A stretch of DNA of 41,390 bases from UBA9676 sp036522155. GTDB lineage: Bacteria; Actinomycetota; Actinomycetes; Streptosporangiales; Streptosporangiaceae. The notes under the pieces are model-generated. The model was not told the DNA's origin, did not search any database, and saw only the letters and a program-made list of their open reading frames with translations. A program made the translations under genes and the position numbers. The stretch lies in assembly GCA_036522155.1 (NCBI GenBank), contig DATDGI010000319.1, positions 1-41,390 on the forward strand, read 5' to 3'. The first letter of the stretch is position 1. The number at the start of each line of letters is the position of its first letter. Shown one piece after another: positions 1-9,014 of the stretch.

Positions 1-690
1 TGCGTGAAATACTGGTTGGCGATGGCCTGTAGTACGTTCAGGCCCAGTCACCACGCCGGCGATGCCCCGCCGGGTGTTGCCGACCAGCCAGGCCGCGAGA
101 TCGCGGGCGTCGGTTATCCGCAGCTGGCTGCCGGGCGAGCCGGGAGCCAGCACCGGGCCGCCCCGGGCCATCCTGGCCAGCCACCACGGGAGCCGGCCGA
201 TGTTCTCGTGCGGCCCGACGATCAGGCCCGGCCTGGCGATCAGGTTCCGGCCCGGCATCGCCTGCTGGACAGCCCGTTCCGACCCGGCCTTGAGCTCCCC
301 ATAGCCGATCGCCGCCATGGTGCCCGCGGCGTCCGGCGGGCAGTCCAGCACGGGCGAATCCTCGGTGGCGAGTTCCTGCGGCCAGTCCCGGTACACCGAG
401 AGGCTGGAGACGTAGGTGTAGTGGCCGATGTGACCGGCGAGCAGCCGGGCCGCGGCGCCGACATGGACCGGCGCGATGACGGAGGTGTCGATGACCCCGT
501 CCCAGTCCCGGTCCGACAGCTGGCGCAGATCCTCCTGGCTGGCCCGGTCGCCATGCAGCGCCTCGGCCCCCGGCCGGGGGTGGCCGCTGACTCCCCGGGA
601 GAAGGTCGTGACGTCGTAGCCACGGCCGATCGCTTCGTCCACGATGGCACGCCCGAGAAACCGGGTTCCCCCGAGCACAAGAAGTCGCAT
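1..690 (-). CDS. NAD(P)-dependent epimerase/reductase, atypical extended SDR (3' end outside window)
   Basis: The frame is open from an ATG at 690 to the left edge, giving 230 codons without a stop, so the C-terminus lies outside the window. The N-terminus (MRLLVLGGTRFLGRAIV) is a Rossmann dinucleotide-binding strand-turn-helix with a GGTxFLG glycine motif, as in CSP41/isoflavone-reductase-like SDRs. Further on are YVSSLSVY and IGYGELKAGSE; the latter holds a YxxxK catalytic pair. After it comes an NLIARPGLIVGPH segment typical of extended SDRs. A sugar-nucleotide or small-molecule epimerase/reductase is likely, but the substrate cannot be inferred. There is no strong Shine-Dalgarno before the ATG. 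The gene diverges from the NYN-domain gene across about 150 bp. Confidence 0.85.
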   Translation of the reverse strand, partial: MRLLVLGGTRFLGRAIVDEAIGRGYDVTTFSRGVSGHPRPGAEALHGDRASQEDLRQLSDRDWDGVIDTSVIAPVHVGAAARLLAGHIGHYTYVSSLSVYRDWPQELATEDSPVLDCPPDAAGTMAAIGYGELKAGSERAVQQAMPGRNLIARPGLIVGPHENIGRLPWWLARMARGGPVLAPGSPGSQLRITDARDLAAWLVGNTRRGIAGVVTGPERTTGHRQPVFHA

Positions 691-842
691 GCCTGGCAAT
701 CTTGCCGGGCGGGCGTGCGCGGTGGCGAGACTTCTGCCCATGGCTGACCTCCACCGCCGGGGGGTCACCATCTCTGCGCAGTCCATCACGGGCGCGGCTG
801 AGCGCTGGTAACGTCTCGCTTCGACGGAAGGACTGGGTCGCG

Positions 843-2936
843 GTGGATCGGTGCGCGTTGTTCGTGGACGCTGGCTACGTGCTGGCCGACGGCGCGATGG
901 CGGTCCACGGAACCCGGCACCGGGAGTCGGTCTCCTGGAACTACCCAGGCCTGCTCCAGTTCCTCAGCACGGTAGCGCGGGACCGTTCCGGGCTGCCGCT
1001 CCTGCGCTGCTACTGGTACGAGGCGACGGTGGAAGGCCGCCGGTCCCCCGAGCACGAGGCGCTTGCCGATCTCCCCGGGGTGAAGGTCAGGCTCGGCCGG
1101 ATGCGGCCGGGCCACCGTGAGGGTGTGGACACTGAGATCCGCCGCGACCTGGTCACCCTGGCCCGCAACGGGGCGGTGCGCGACGCGCTGGTGGTCAGTG
1201 CCGAGGAGGATCTCGCGCAGGTCATCGCCGAGGTCCAGGATCTGGGCGTGCGGGTCACCCTCGCGCACATCACGGTGGATGGTAAATGGACCATCTCCCG
1301 CGCCCTCCGCCAGGAGTGCGACGACATCGTCGAAGTCGGTGAAGCTCACCTGCGGCCGTACGTGGACTTCGTGGTCGGCGCTGAGCCACTGCGCGAGGAC
1401 GAGCGGCACCCTGTGGGCAGCTATCCGGGGCATGCCCTGACCAACGGCCACGGGCCGGTCGGCCCGCTCGGGCACCAGCAGGCCCTGCCGGCGGGTTCGC
1501 AGCCCCCGCCCGAGATCTACACGGTGCCGGTCATCGCCGAGTATCAGCGCGCCGCCCAGCCCGTGCCGAACGGGCAGCCCGGTCCGCTCCAGTCTCCCCA
1601 CCTCTCCGGGCCGATCGGCGGGCCGGAGGCCGGGTCTGCTGCTCAGCCGGGGCTAGCCAGCGGGGCGGCCACGGCGGGCCCGCTCCTGGGGGGCATGCCA
1701 GCTGGTGGGATGCCGCAGCCGGGCATGACGCCGGTGCCCGGCACCCAGCCGCCGGCCGGAATGCCCGGTCAGGCCATGCCCGTCCATCACTCCGGGCCGC
1801 TTCAGGGCCAGATCGTCCCGCCCGGCCAGGCACCCATGCCGGCGCCGCCCGGGATGTCCCAGCCGGGGCTGCCGGCCAGCCCGGCTCAGTTCAGCCCGCA
1901 ACCGCCCGCGTCAATCCCGCAGCCGCCGCTTGGCCAGCAGGCCGGCCACGACGCAACCGGCATGCTCACGCCCGCCGGCACGCCGCCCGTCGGCACGCCG
2001 CGGCCGCCCTCGCCCACGGCCGGGCTCTCTCCACTGGGCCAGCCGGGTGGGCCCCATCCGGGCACGCCCCAGCCGGGCGGGGCAGGTCAGCTGGGCATGG
2101 GCCAGCCCGGGCCCGGGCAGCCAGGGATGCCGCCGCAGCCAGGCCGGCCTGGCCTGGCGCCGCAGCCCGGTTATGCGGCCGGGTACCCCGGCCGGGGACA
2201 GGACCTCGCCGGGCACCCCGGCCAGCACCAGGCGGGGCCAGGGCCCCAGGCCTATCCGTCACCGGCCGGCCAGCCCGGCCCGGCCGTCGCCGGTCACCCG
2301 GCGCTGCCCGGCCCCGGTAGTGCGGCGGGACCAGGGATGGCGCCCGGGCCAGTGAGCGCACCGCGGCCCGGCGGCAACAGCGGGCCGATCGGCCCGGCTG
2401 GCGCCCAGGGGATCCCGGCCGGTCCCGGTGGGCCCGGCCCGGCCGCGGCGGGCATCGGTGGGCAGCTCCAGGCGGGCGGGCCGCAGGCCAGCGCCGGCGT
2501 CCGGACCTACCCGCCGACCGCGCCGACCGGGCGTTTTACCCGCGGACGACAGGACCAGCACGCGGGCCAGCAGTTCGCCGGGCCGTCGGCCGACCAGCCG
2601 GAGGCCGGGCCGGGCTACGTGCCGCAGCAGGGCCCCTACGGCGGGCCGCAGCACGCTCTGCCGCACGCCCCGCCGCCGCTGCCGCCCTCGGTCTCACTGG
2701 CCGATGCCGTGCAGGCCGCCCATGGCGAGGGGTTCGGCTTCGGGCAGGCGGTCGCACGGGACGCACCGCAGCTGTGGCTGGAGGCCGTACTCGCGCGCAA
2801 GCCGCGGATGCCTTCGGATTTGGAGGCCAAGCTGCTGCAGGATTCGGCGCTGCCGATCGATTCGCTGCTGCACGACGAGGTGCGGCACGCGCTGCGGCGC
2901 GGATTCTGGGACGCACTGGAAAGGGCGCGTCATTAG
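843..2936 (+). CDS. NYN-domain (PIN-like) putative RNase with long Pro/Gly/Gln-rich linker
   Basis: The start is GTG at 843, preceded by GGAAGGA at 826-832 with good spacing; the frame is open further upstream but without homology-like sequence. The product is 697 aa. Residues 1 to about 190 look like an NYN domain: ALFVDAGYV with Asp9, GVDTEIRRDLV with Asp96, and VVSAEEDLAQVI with Asp123. These acidic positions form the metal site in PIN/NYN ribonucleases. Residues about 215-617 are low-complexity Pro/Gly/Gln/Ala sequence with many QPG and PGQ repeats, probably disordered. Residues 618-697 form a compact charged helical tail (SLADAVQAAHGEGFGFG... LRRGFWDALERARH). RNA cleavage or processing is inferred from the fold. 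The TPR-like gene follows 25 bp downstream, probably co-transcribed. Confidence 0.85.
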   Translation: MDRCALFVDAGYVLADGAMAVHGTRHRESVSWNYPGLLQFLSTVARDRSGLPLLRCYWYEATVEGRRSPEHEALADLPGVKVRLGRMRPGHREGVDTEIRRDLVTLARNGAVRDALVVSAEEDLAQVIAEVQDLGVRVTLAHITVDGKWTISRALRQECDDIVEVGEAHLRPYVDFVVGAEPLREDERHPVGSYPGHALTNGHGPVGPLGHQQALPAGSQPPPEIYTVPVIAEYQRAAQPVPNGQPGPLQSPHLSGPIGGPEAGSAAQPGLASGAATAGPLLGGMPAGGMPQPGMTPVPGTQPPAGMPGQAMPVHHSGPLQGQIVPPGQAPMPAPPGMSQPGLPASPAQFSPQPPASIPQPPLGQQAGHDATGMLTPAGTPPVGTPRPPSPTAGLSPLGQPGGPHPGTPQPGGAGQLGMGQPGPGQPGMPPQPGRPGLAPQPGYAAGYPGRGQDLAGHPGQHQAGPGPQAYPSPAGQPGPAVAGHPALPGPGSAAGPGMAPGPVSAPRPGGNSGPIGPAGAQGIPAGPGGPGPAAAGIGGQLQAGGPQASAGVRTYPPTAPTGRFTRGRQDQHAGQQFAGPSADQPEAGPGYVPQQGPYGGPQHALPHAPPPLPPSVSLADAVQAAHGEGFGFGQAVARDAPQLWLEAVLARKPRMPSDLEAKLLQDSALPIDSLLHDEVRHALRRGFWDALERARH

Positions 2937-2961
2937 CGGTTGCCCGGGTACGTTCAGTGAC

Positions 2962-3702
2962 GTGAGTGTGCTAAGCCGCGAGACCTTCGACGCCATCGAG
3001 TTCGACGCCGCATGTTCTGGCGACCATCGGGCGGCCGCCCAGCACATGACCCGGCTCGCCGCCACCGGCACCCAGACACGGGGCATGCCGCGCGCCGAAG
3101 CCTTCATGCGGGCGGGCGAGCAGTGGCTGCTCGCCGACGAGCCGGCCGCCGCTGTCAACGACTTCCGGCAGGCGCTGGCCGACGGCGGCCCGTCCTCGGT
3201 CGATCCGCGGGCGCCGCTGGCGCAGGCGCTGTTCATGATGGGCCAGGCGGCGGAGGCGGAGGACCTGGTCGGGCAGCTCGCCGCGGCGCCGCCGCGTGAT
3301 CCCCGCATGTGTGACCTGCTGGCCGAGCTGATGGTCGAGCGCACGGACCTGATCAGCGCCCTGGCCTGGGCGAATGCCGGTATCGAGCTGTACCTGGGGC
3401 GGTCACCCGGGCCGGTCGCCCGGGCCGGGGAGGCGGGCAGCGAGACGGACACCGGCCCGGCCACATCTGGGACGGACACCGCCGCGGACGGGGTGCTGGC
3501 CCTGCCGGCCGGGGACCGGACCGAGCTGCGGCTGCTGCTCAGCCTGCGCTTCCGGATCCGCAACGACCTCGGGCTGGCCGAGGACGGCTATGACCGGCTG
3601 CTGGACGTACTGCCCCCCGAGCCGGGCAGCACTTCCGCCACCGGGTTACCGGGCTGGACCACCAGCGCGTCGGCCGCCGCGTCCAGATCCACCGTGACCT
3701 GA
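2962..3702 (+). CDS. Tetratricopeptide-like helical repeat protein
   Basis: The product is about 246 aa from GTG 2962; GTG 2968 is equally possible, and neither has a clear ribosome binding site. Helical pairs rich in Ala and Leu are visible: MPRAEAFMRAGEQWLLADEP, AAAVNDFRQALADGG, RAPLAQALFMMGQAAEAEDL and LISALAWANAGIELYLG. The pattern AxxWL..DEPAAAVNDFRQAL resembles a TPR. A Gly/Ala/Thr-rich stretch follows, then LRLLLSLRFRIRNDLGLAEDGYDRLLDVL. The last 35 or so residues (from about 3600) are simple Ser/Ala/Thr sequence read antisense to the clpB 3' end. A scaffold role, perhaps with the upstream NYN protein, is inference; no catalytic motif is seen. Confidence 0.75.
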   Translation: MSVLSRETFDAIEFDAACSGDHRAAAQHMTRLAATGTQTRGMPRAEAFMRAGEQWLLADEPAAAVNDFRQALADGGPSSVDPRAPLAQALFMMGQAAEAEDLVGQLAAAPPRDPRMCDLLAELMVERTDLISALAWANAGIELYLGRSPGPVARAGEAGSETDTGPATSGTDTAADGVLALPAGDRTELRLLLSLRFRIRNDLGLAEDGYDRLLDVLPPEPGSTSATGLPGWTTSASAAASRSTVT

Positions 3703-6299
3703 TCTCCGTCGGAGATTGCCCCCGACAGCAGCGCCCGCGCCAGCTGATCCCCGATGGCCGACTGGACCAGCCTGCGCAGCGGCCGGGCGCCGTAGACCGG
3801 GTCGAAGCCGGTCACGGCCAGCCATTCACGGGCCGCCGGGGTGACGGTGAGGGTGAGCCGGCGGTCGGCGAGCCGCCGGGCCAGTCGGGCCACCTGCAGG
3901 TCGACGATCTGGGAGAGATCCTCGGTGGTGAGCGCGTCGAAGACGATCACATCATCGAGCCGGTTGAGGAACTCCGGCTTGAAGGTCGTCCGCACCACGT
4001 TCAGCACGGCATCCCGTTTGGCGTCCTCGGAGAGCGCGGGATCGGCGATGAACACCGAGCCGAGGTTCGAGGTGAGGATCAGGATGGTGTTGCGGAAGTC
4101 GACGGTCCGGCCCTGCCCGTCGGTGAGCCGCCCGTCGTCGAGCACCTGCAGCAGGACGTCGAAGATCTCCGGATGCGCCTTCTCCACCTCGTCGAGCAGC
4201 ACCACGCAGTAGGGCCGCCGCCGGACCGCCTCGGTCAGCTGGCCGCCCTCCTCATACCCGATGTAGCCGGGCGGGGCGCCGACCAGCCGCGCCACCGAGT
4301 GCTTTTCGCCGTACTCGCTCATGTCGATGCGGACCATGGCCCGCTCGTCGTCGAAGAGAAACTCGGCCAGGGCCCTGGCCAGCTCGGTCTTGCCGACCCC
4401 GGTGGGCCCGAGGAAGAGGAACGAGCCCGTGGGCCGCTCCGGGTCGGAGATGCCCGCTCGTGACCTGCGGACCGCGTCGGACACGGCGGCGACCGCACGG
4501 GACTGCCCGATCAGCCGCCGGCCCAGTTCGGTCTCCATCCGCAGGAGCTTGCCGATCTCGCCCTCCAGCAGCCGGCCCGCCGGGATGCCGGTCCAGGACG
4601 AGACGACGTCGGCGACATCATCCGGGCCGACCTCCTCCTTGACCATGGGCGCGGCACTGGCGTCGATCGCGGCGGCGGCGGCAGGCGGCGCGGCACCGGG
4701 GCTGCTGGTCCGCGCCGCGGTGCCGGACCCGTCCTGGCCGGCGGCGGCCGTGGCGGCCGCGAGTTCGGCTTCCAGCGCGGGGATCTCCCCGTACATGATC
4801 CGGGAAGCCGTCGCGAAGTCGGCGTCGCGCTGCGCCCGCTCGGCCTGCCCGCGCAGGTCGTCGAGCCGCTGCTTGAGCTCACCCACCCGGTTCAGGCTGG
4901 CCTTCTCCCGGTCCCAGCGGGCGACCAGCGCGGTGAGCTGCTCCTGCCGGTCGGCGAGGTCGGCGCGCAGCCGTTCCAGCCGTTCCTTGCTGGCCGGGTC
5001 GGCCTCCCGCGCCAGCGCCATCTCCTCCATCTTCATCCGGTCCACGCTGCGCTGCAGTTCGTCGATCTCCACCGGACGCGAGTCGATCTCCATCCGCAGC
5101 CGGGACGCGGCCTCGTCCACCAGGTCGATGGCCTTGTCCGGGAGGAACCGGCCCGTGATGTACCGGTCGGACAGGGTGGCTGCGGCGACCAGCGCGGCGT
5201 CCGAGATCTGGACCTTGTGATGGGCTTCGTACCTGCTCTTCAGGCCGCGCAGGATCGCGATCGTGTCCTCGACCGACGGCTCACCCACGAACACCTGCTG
5301 GAAGCGGCGTTCCAGCGCGGGATCCTTCTCGATCCGCTCCCGGTACTCGTCCAGTGTGGTGGCGCCCACCATCCGCAGTTCCCCGCGGGCCAGCATCGGC
5401 TTGAGCATGTTGCCGGCGTCCATCGCGCCCTCGGCCGCGCCCGCACCCACCACGGTGTGCAGCTCGTCGATGAACGTGATGACCTGGCCCTCGCTCTGCT
5501 TGATCTCGTTCAGCACCGCCTTGAGGCGTTCCTCAAACTCGCCGCGGTACTTCGCCCCGGCGACCATGGCCGCCAGGTCGAGGGCGACCAGCCGCTTGCC
5601 ACGCAGTGATTCGGGCACGTCGCCGGCGACGATCCGCTGGGCGAGGCCTTCAACCACGGCGGTCTTGCCGACTCCCGGCTCGCCGATCAGCACCGGGTTG
5701 TTCTTGGTGCGCCGGGACAGCACCTGGATGACCCGCCGGATCTCGGCGTCGCGGCCGATCACCGGGTCGAGCTCGCCGTCCCGGGCCCGCTGGGTGAGAT
5801 CGATGCTGTACTTCTCCAGCGCCTGGAAGGTGCCCTCCGGGTCCTCGGAGGTGACCCGGGCGTGGCCGCGGATCTGCTGGAACGCGGCCAGCAGTGCCTC
5901 CGGCGTGGCCCCGGCCTTGCGCAGCACCTCGGCCGCGGCGCCGCCGTCCGCAGCCAGCCCGACCAGCAGGTGCTCGGTCGAGACATACTCATCGCCGAGT
6001 TCCCTGGCCCGCTTGCCCGCGGTGGTGATCGCCGCCAGCAGCGGCCGGGAGTTGTCCGGAGCACCGACCGTGGCGCCGGACACGGTCGGCAGCTTGGCCA
6101 GCCGGGCGCCGGCGTCGGCCATGACCGCCGCCGGGTCGGCGCCGATGGCCCGCAGCAGCGGCGCCGCGGTGCTACCGCTCAGCTCCAGCAGGGCGGCGAG
6201 CAGGTGCAGCGCGTCGACGTGCGGGTTGCCGTCCACGGTGGCACGCCTGATCGCGCCGGACAGCGCCTCCTGGCTCTTGCGGGTGAACTTGTCGTCCAT
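3588..6299 (-). CDS. clpB: ATP-dependent disaggregase ClpB (Hsp104 family)
   Basis: The product is 903 aa. It has an N-terminal Clp repeat domain (about 1-145), a first AAA+ module with Walker A GEPGVGKTAV (Lys212), a coiled-coil M domain (about 390-525), and a second AAA+ module with Walker A GPTGVGKTEL (Lys637). E. coli ClpB has these lysines at 212 and 611, so about 26 extra residues lie between them; an Ala/Gly/Ser/Pro-rich stretch at about 519-551, just before MVKEEVGPDDVADVV, accounts for this. With DnaK-DnaJ-GrpE it extracts polypeptides from aggregates in the cytoplasm. It is the last gene of the dnaK operon, 79 bp after hspR, with no HAIR site of its own. Its nonconserved C-terminal tail overlaps the convergent TPR-like gene by 115 bp. 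Confidence 0.98.
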   Translation of the reverse strand: MDDKFTRKSQEALSGAIRRATVDGNPHVDALHLLAALLELSGSTAAPLLRAIGADPAAVMADAGARLAKLPTVSGATVGAPDNSRPLLAAITTAGKRARELGDEYVSTEHLLVGLAADGGAAAEVLRKAGATPEALLAAFQQIRGHARVTSEDPEGTFQALEKYSIDLTQRARDGELDPVIGRDAEIRRVIQVLSRRTKNNPVLIGEPGVGKTAVVEGLAQRIVAGDVPESLRGKRLVALDLAAMVAGAKYRGEFEERLKAVLNEIKQSEGQVITFIDELHTVVGAGAAEGAMDAGNMLKPMLARGELRMVGATTLDEYRERIEKDPALERRFQQVFVGEPSVEDTIAILRGLKSRYEAHHKVQISDAALVAAATLSDRYITGRFLPDKAIDLVDEAASRLRMEIDSRPVEIDELQRSVDRMKMEEMALAREADPASKERLERLRADLADRQEQLTALVARWDREKASLNRVGELKQRLDDLRGQAERAQRDADFATASRIMYGEIPALEAELAAATAAAGQDGSGTAARTSSPGAAPPAAAAAIDASAAPMVKEEVGPDDVADVVSSWTGIPAGRLLEGEIGKLLRMETELGRRLIGQSRAVAAVSDAVRRSRAGISDPERPTGSFLFLGPTGVGKTELARALAEFLFDDERAMVRIDMSEYGEKHSVARLVGAPPGYIGYEEGGQLTEAVRRRPYCVVLLDEVEKAHPEIFDVLLQVLDDGRLTDGQGRTVDFRNTILILTSNLGSVFIADPALSEDAKRDAVLNVVRTTFKPEFLNRLDDVIVFDALTTEDLSQIVDLQVARLARRLADRRLTLTVTPAAREWLAVTGFDPVYGARPLRRLVQSAIGDQLARALLSGAISDGDQVTVDLDAAADALVVQPGNPVAEVLPGSGGSTSSSRS

Positions 6300-6366
6300 C
6301 AGGTAATTCCTGGCTTTCGGGGTGGATGTCGAAGGGACTTCCGGAGCGCAGCGTGAACGGGCGGGT

Positions 6367-6390
6367 GACGGCCGGCTGTCAGCCGGCGTC
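6367..6390 (-). other. Hairpin overlapping the hspR stop codon
   Basis: GCCGGCT (6371-6377) and AGCCGGC (6381-6387) are perfectly complementary around a 3-nt loop, and GAC/GTC extend the stem across a one-base bulge. The stem covers the hspR TGA and lies about 70 nt before the clpB ATG. It could be a partial terminator or an RNA processing or stability element inside the operon. This is inference from sequence only. Confidence 0.5.
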
Positions 6391-6873
6391 GGCCGCGGGC
6401 AGGTTCTGCCCGGGCCCGTCGGCGGGCGGCTCCGGTCCGGTCACCGGCGGCCCGCCGGTGCTGCCCCGGGTCCGCACCGGCACCAGCGCGGTGCTGGTGC
6501 CGCGGGCCCGGAGCAGCCCAGCCAGCCGGGCCGCCACCGCCCGGGTGGACACCAGCTCGGTCCTGAGCTGCTCCATCTCGGCGGACATCTGGGCCAGCAG
6601 CGCGTGGAACTGCTCGATCTGGCCCTCCAGTTCGAGGATCCGCTTGATGCCGGAGAGGTTGACCCCCTCCTCCTGCGACAGCCGCTGGATCTCGCGCAGG
6701 AGCACGATGTCGCGCAGCGAGTAGCGGCGGCCCTGCCCGGCCGAGCGGCCCGGTGACACCAGGCCCTGCCGGTCATAGGCCCGCAGGGTCTGCGGGTGCA
6801 TGCCAGAAAGCTGGGCGGCAACCGAGATCACGTACACCGGGGTGTCGTCGCTCATCTCAAACGGGCTGCTCAT
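6379..6873 (-). CDS. hspR: MerR-type heat-shock repressor HspR
   Basis: The start chosen is ATG 6873, which has GGAGGTGAGGGG directly upstream; an in-frame GTG at 6903 lacks such a site. The product is 164 aa. After a short acidic N-terminus comes a MerR helix-turn-helix and wing (VYVISVAAQLSGMHPQTLRA, then YDRQGLVSPGRS, GQGRRYSLRDI), followed by a coiled coil (about residues 65-120: QRLSQEEGVNLSGIKRIL, EMEQLRTELV) and a Gly/Pro-rich tail. In actinomycetes HspR binds HAIR sequences upstream of dnaK, with DnaK as co-repressor, so the operon controls itself. The gene sits between dnaJ and clpB, the classical position, and a HAIR site is present upstream of dnaK here. Confidence 0.97.
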   Translation of the reverse strand: MSSPFEMSDDTPVYVISVAAQLSGMHPQTLRAYDRQGLVSPGRSAGQGRRYSLRDIVLLREIQRLSQEEGVNLSGIKRILELEGQIEQFHALLAQMSAEMEQLRTELVSTRAVAARLAGLLRARGTSTALVPVRTRGSTGGPPVTGPEPPADGPGQNLPAADAG

Positions 6874-6922
6874 CCCCTCACCTCCGGTTCTCCTGCCGGG
6901 CACCCGGCCGCGCTGGTGCTCA

Positions 6923-8089
6923 TCACGCCTGCTTGGCCCGCCGCAGCAGGTCTTCCCTCGGGTCCTCGCCGGCGGTCGCCTCGCGGAAGGCGGCCAGCGC
7001 GTCCCGGGCTGGCGAGGTCAGGCTGTCCGGCACCTGGACGGAGACGGTGACCAGCAGGTCCCCATTGGTCCCGTCCGGCCGCCGGACGCCCTTGCCGCGG
7101 ACCCGCAGCACCCGCCCGTTCGGGGTGCCAGGGGGGATGCGGACGCTGACCGGCGCGCCGCGGTGCGAGGGCACTTTGATCTCGGCGCCCAGCGCGGCCT
7201 CCGGGAAGGTGACGGGCACGGTCACGGTCAGGTTCTGGCCGCTGCGCCCGAACACCGGATGCGGGCTGACGTGGACCCGGACATACAGATCGCCGGCCGG
7301 GCCGCCCCGCTCGCCGGGGGCCCCCTTGCCCTTCAGCTTGATCCGCTGCCCGTCGGCCACGCCGGCCGGGATCCGCGCCTGGATCGAGCGGGTGCTCATG
7401 GCCCGCCCGCTGCCGGAGCAGTCCGGGCATGGGTCGTCGACCACCAGGCCCCGGCCCCGGCACTCGCGGCACGGCTCGGAGAACGCGAAACTCCCCAGGT
7501 TCCGGCTGGACTGCCCGGTGCCCTGGCAGGACGGGCAGACCCGGGGGACCGTGCCCGCCTTGGCGCCGGTGCCCTGGCAGGTCGGGCAGGGCCGCTCACT
7601 GGCTAGCCTCAGGGTCACGGTGACACCGTCGATGGCGTCGCTGAACCCGAGCGAGGTCTCGGTCTCCACGTCCGCGCCGCGCCGGGGCCGCGGCTGGGTG
7701 GTGGACCCCCGGCCGCCGCCGAACATCCCGCCGAGCAGGTCGCCCAGGCGGCCGCCGCTGGCGGTCCCGGTGCCGGTGCCGCCGCTGCCGAACAGGTCGC
7801 CGAGGTCGAAGTTGCCGAAGCCGCCGCCAGTCCCCGGCGAACGGAAGCCGCCACCGAACAGGGAGCGCGCCTCGTCGTACTCCTTGCGCCGCTTCTCGTC
7901 GGACAGGGTGTTGTAGGCCTCGGAGATCTCCTTGAACTTCGCCTCGGCCTTGGGGTCACCCTTGTTGGCATCCGGGTGGTACTTGCGGGCCAGCTTGCGG
8001 TACGACTTCTTGATCTCGTCCGCGCTCGCGCCCTTGGCCACGCCCAGGGTCTTGTAGTAGTCCTTCTCCAGGAAGTCCTTGGTGCTCAC
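6923..8089 (-). CDS. dnaJ: Chaperone DnaJ (Hsp40, type I)
   Basis: The product is 388 aa from GTG 8089, with GGAGAC upstream. It has an N-terminal J domain (residues about 10-75) with the HPD motif in RKYHPDANKG, a Gly/Phe-rich region (GGGFGNFDLGDLFGSGG), and a zinc domain with four CxxCxGxG motifs: CPTCQGTG, CPSCQGTG, CRECRGRG and CPDCSGSG. C-terminal beta domains bind substrate (about 210-388). It delivers unfolded clients to DnaK and stimulates its ATPase. It lies 14 bp after grpE and 49 bp before hspR in the same operon. The YKTLGVAKGASADEIKKSYR N-terminus and the operon position are those of actinobacterial DnaJ1. Confidence 0.98.
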   Translation of the reverse strand: MSTKDFLEKDYYKTLGVAKGASADEIKKSYRKLARKYHPDANKGDPKAEAKFKEISEAYNTLSDEKRRKEYDEARSLFGGGFRSPGTGGGFGNFDLGDLFGSGGTGTGTASGGRLGDLLGGMFGGGRGSTTQPRPRRGADVETETSLGFSDAIDGVTVTLRLASERPCPTCQGTGAKAGTVPRVCPSCQGTGQSSRNLGSFAFSEPCRECRGRGLVVDDPCPDCSGSGRAMSTRSIQARIPAGVADGQRIKLKGKGAPGERGGPAGDLYVRVHVSPHPVFGRSGQNLTVTVPVTFPEAALGAEIKVPSHRGAPVSVRIPPGTPNGRVLRVRGKGVRRPDGTNGDLLVTVSVQVPDSLTSPARDALAAFREATAGEDPREDLLRRAKQA

Positions 8090-8103
8090 GGCGTCTCCGG
8101 GCG

Positions 8104-9014
8104 TCAGTCGTCGTCTGTGGCCGCATCACGCGCCGGCTCGCCGGGGGCACCGGCACCGGTGTCGCTGGCCGCGTCACCCGGTTCATCCTCATCGCCGGGC
8201 CCGGCGGCGTCGCTGGGCTCGGCCACGGCCACCCGGGCCGGGCGCAGGATCCGGTCACCCACCCGGTATCCCGGCTGCAGGATCTGGACGCAGGTCGGCT
8301 CGGTGACGTCGCTGGCGTACGAGTGCAGCAGCGCCTCGTGGATCTTCGGGTCGAACGGCTCGCCGGCCTCGCCGAAGCTGTCCAGCCCGAGCTTGGCCAC
8401 GGCCGCTTCCAGCGAATCGGCCACCGACTTGAAGCCGCCAACCAGTTCGCCGTGCTCCCGGGCGCGGCCGATGTCGTCCAGCACCGGCAGCAGCCCGGCC
8501 AGCACGTTGGCCAGCGCCTGCTCACGCACGGCCACCCGGTCCCGCTCGACCCGCTTGCGGTAGTTGGCGTACTCCGCCGTCATCCGCTGCAGGTCAGCGG
8601 TCCGCTCGGCAAGCTCGTCGGCGAGCTGGCCCGCGTCGGCCGGGCCCGGCCCGGCCGAGCTGTCCCGGCCTGCCTGGCCCGCCTCCTGGCCAGTCCCGGA
8701 CCTGCCGGCTGCCCAGGTGTTCCCACTGGTCCCAGTGTTCCCGCTGGCCCCGGCACCGGGCTCGGCCCCGGGGGTGCCGCCCGGCTTGGAAGCCGCGTGC
8801 TTGCCCGGCCGGGACTTGCCGGTGGCCCGGGGCGTGGCGCCCCCGCCCGGCCCGGCCGCCCCGGCGGCCCCGGCACCCGCCGGGCCCGCACCGGACTGAC
8901 CGCCCCCGGGCTGGCCGGAACCCTTGCCTGGGTCCCGGACCCGCCCGGTCACCGGGTCGATGCGCCTGAGATCACGGATCACCGGGCCCGTGTTGGTCTC
9001 CTCCGGTGAGCTCA

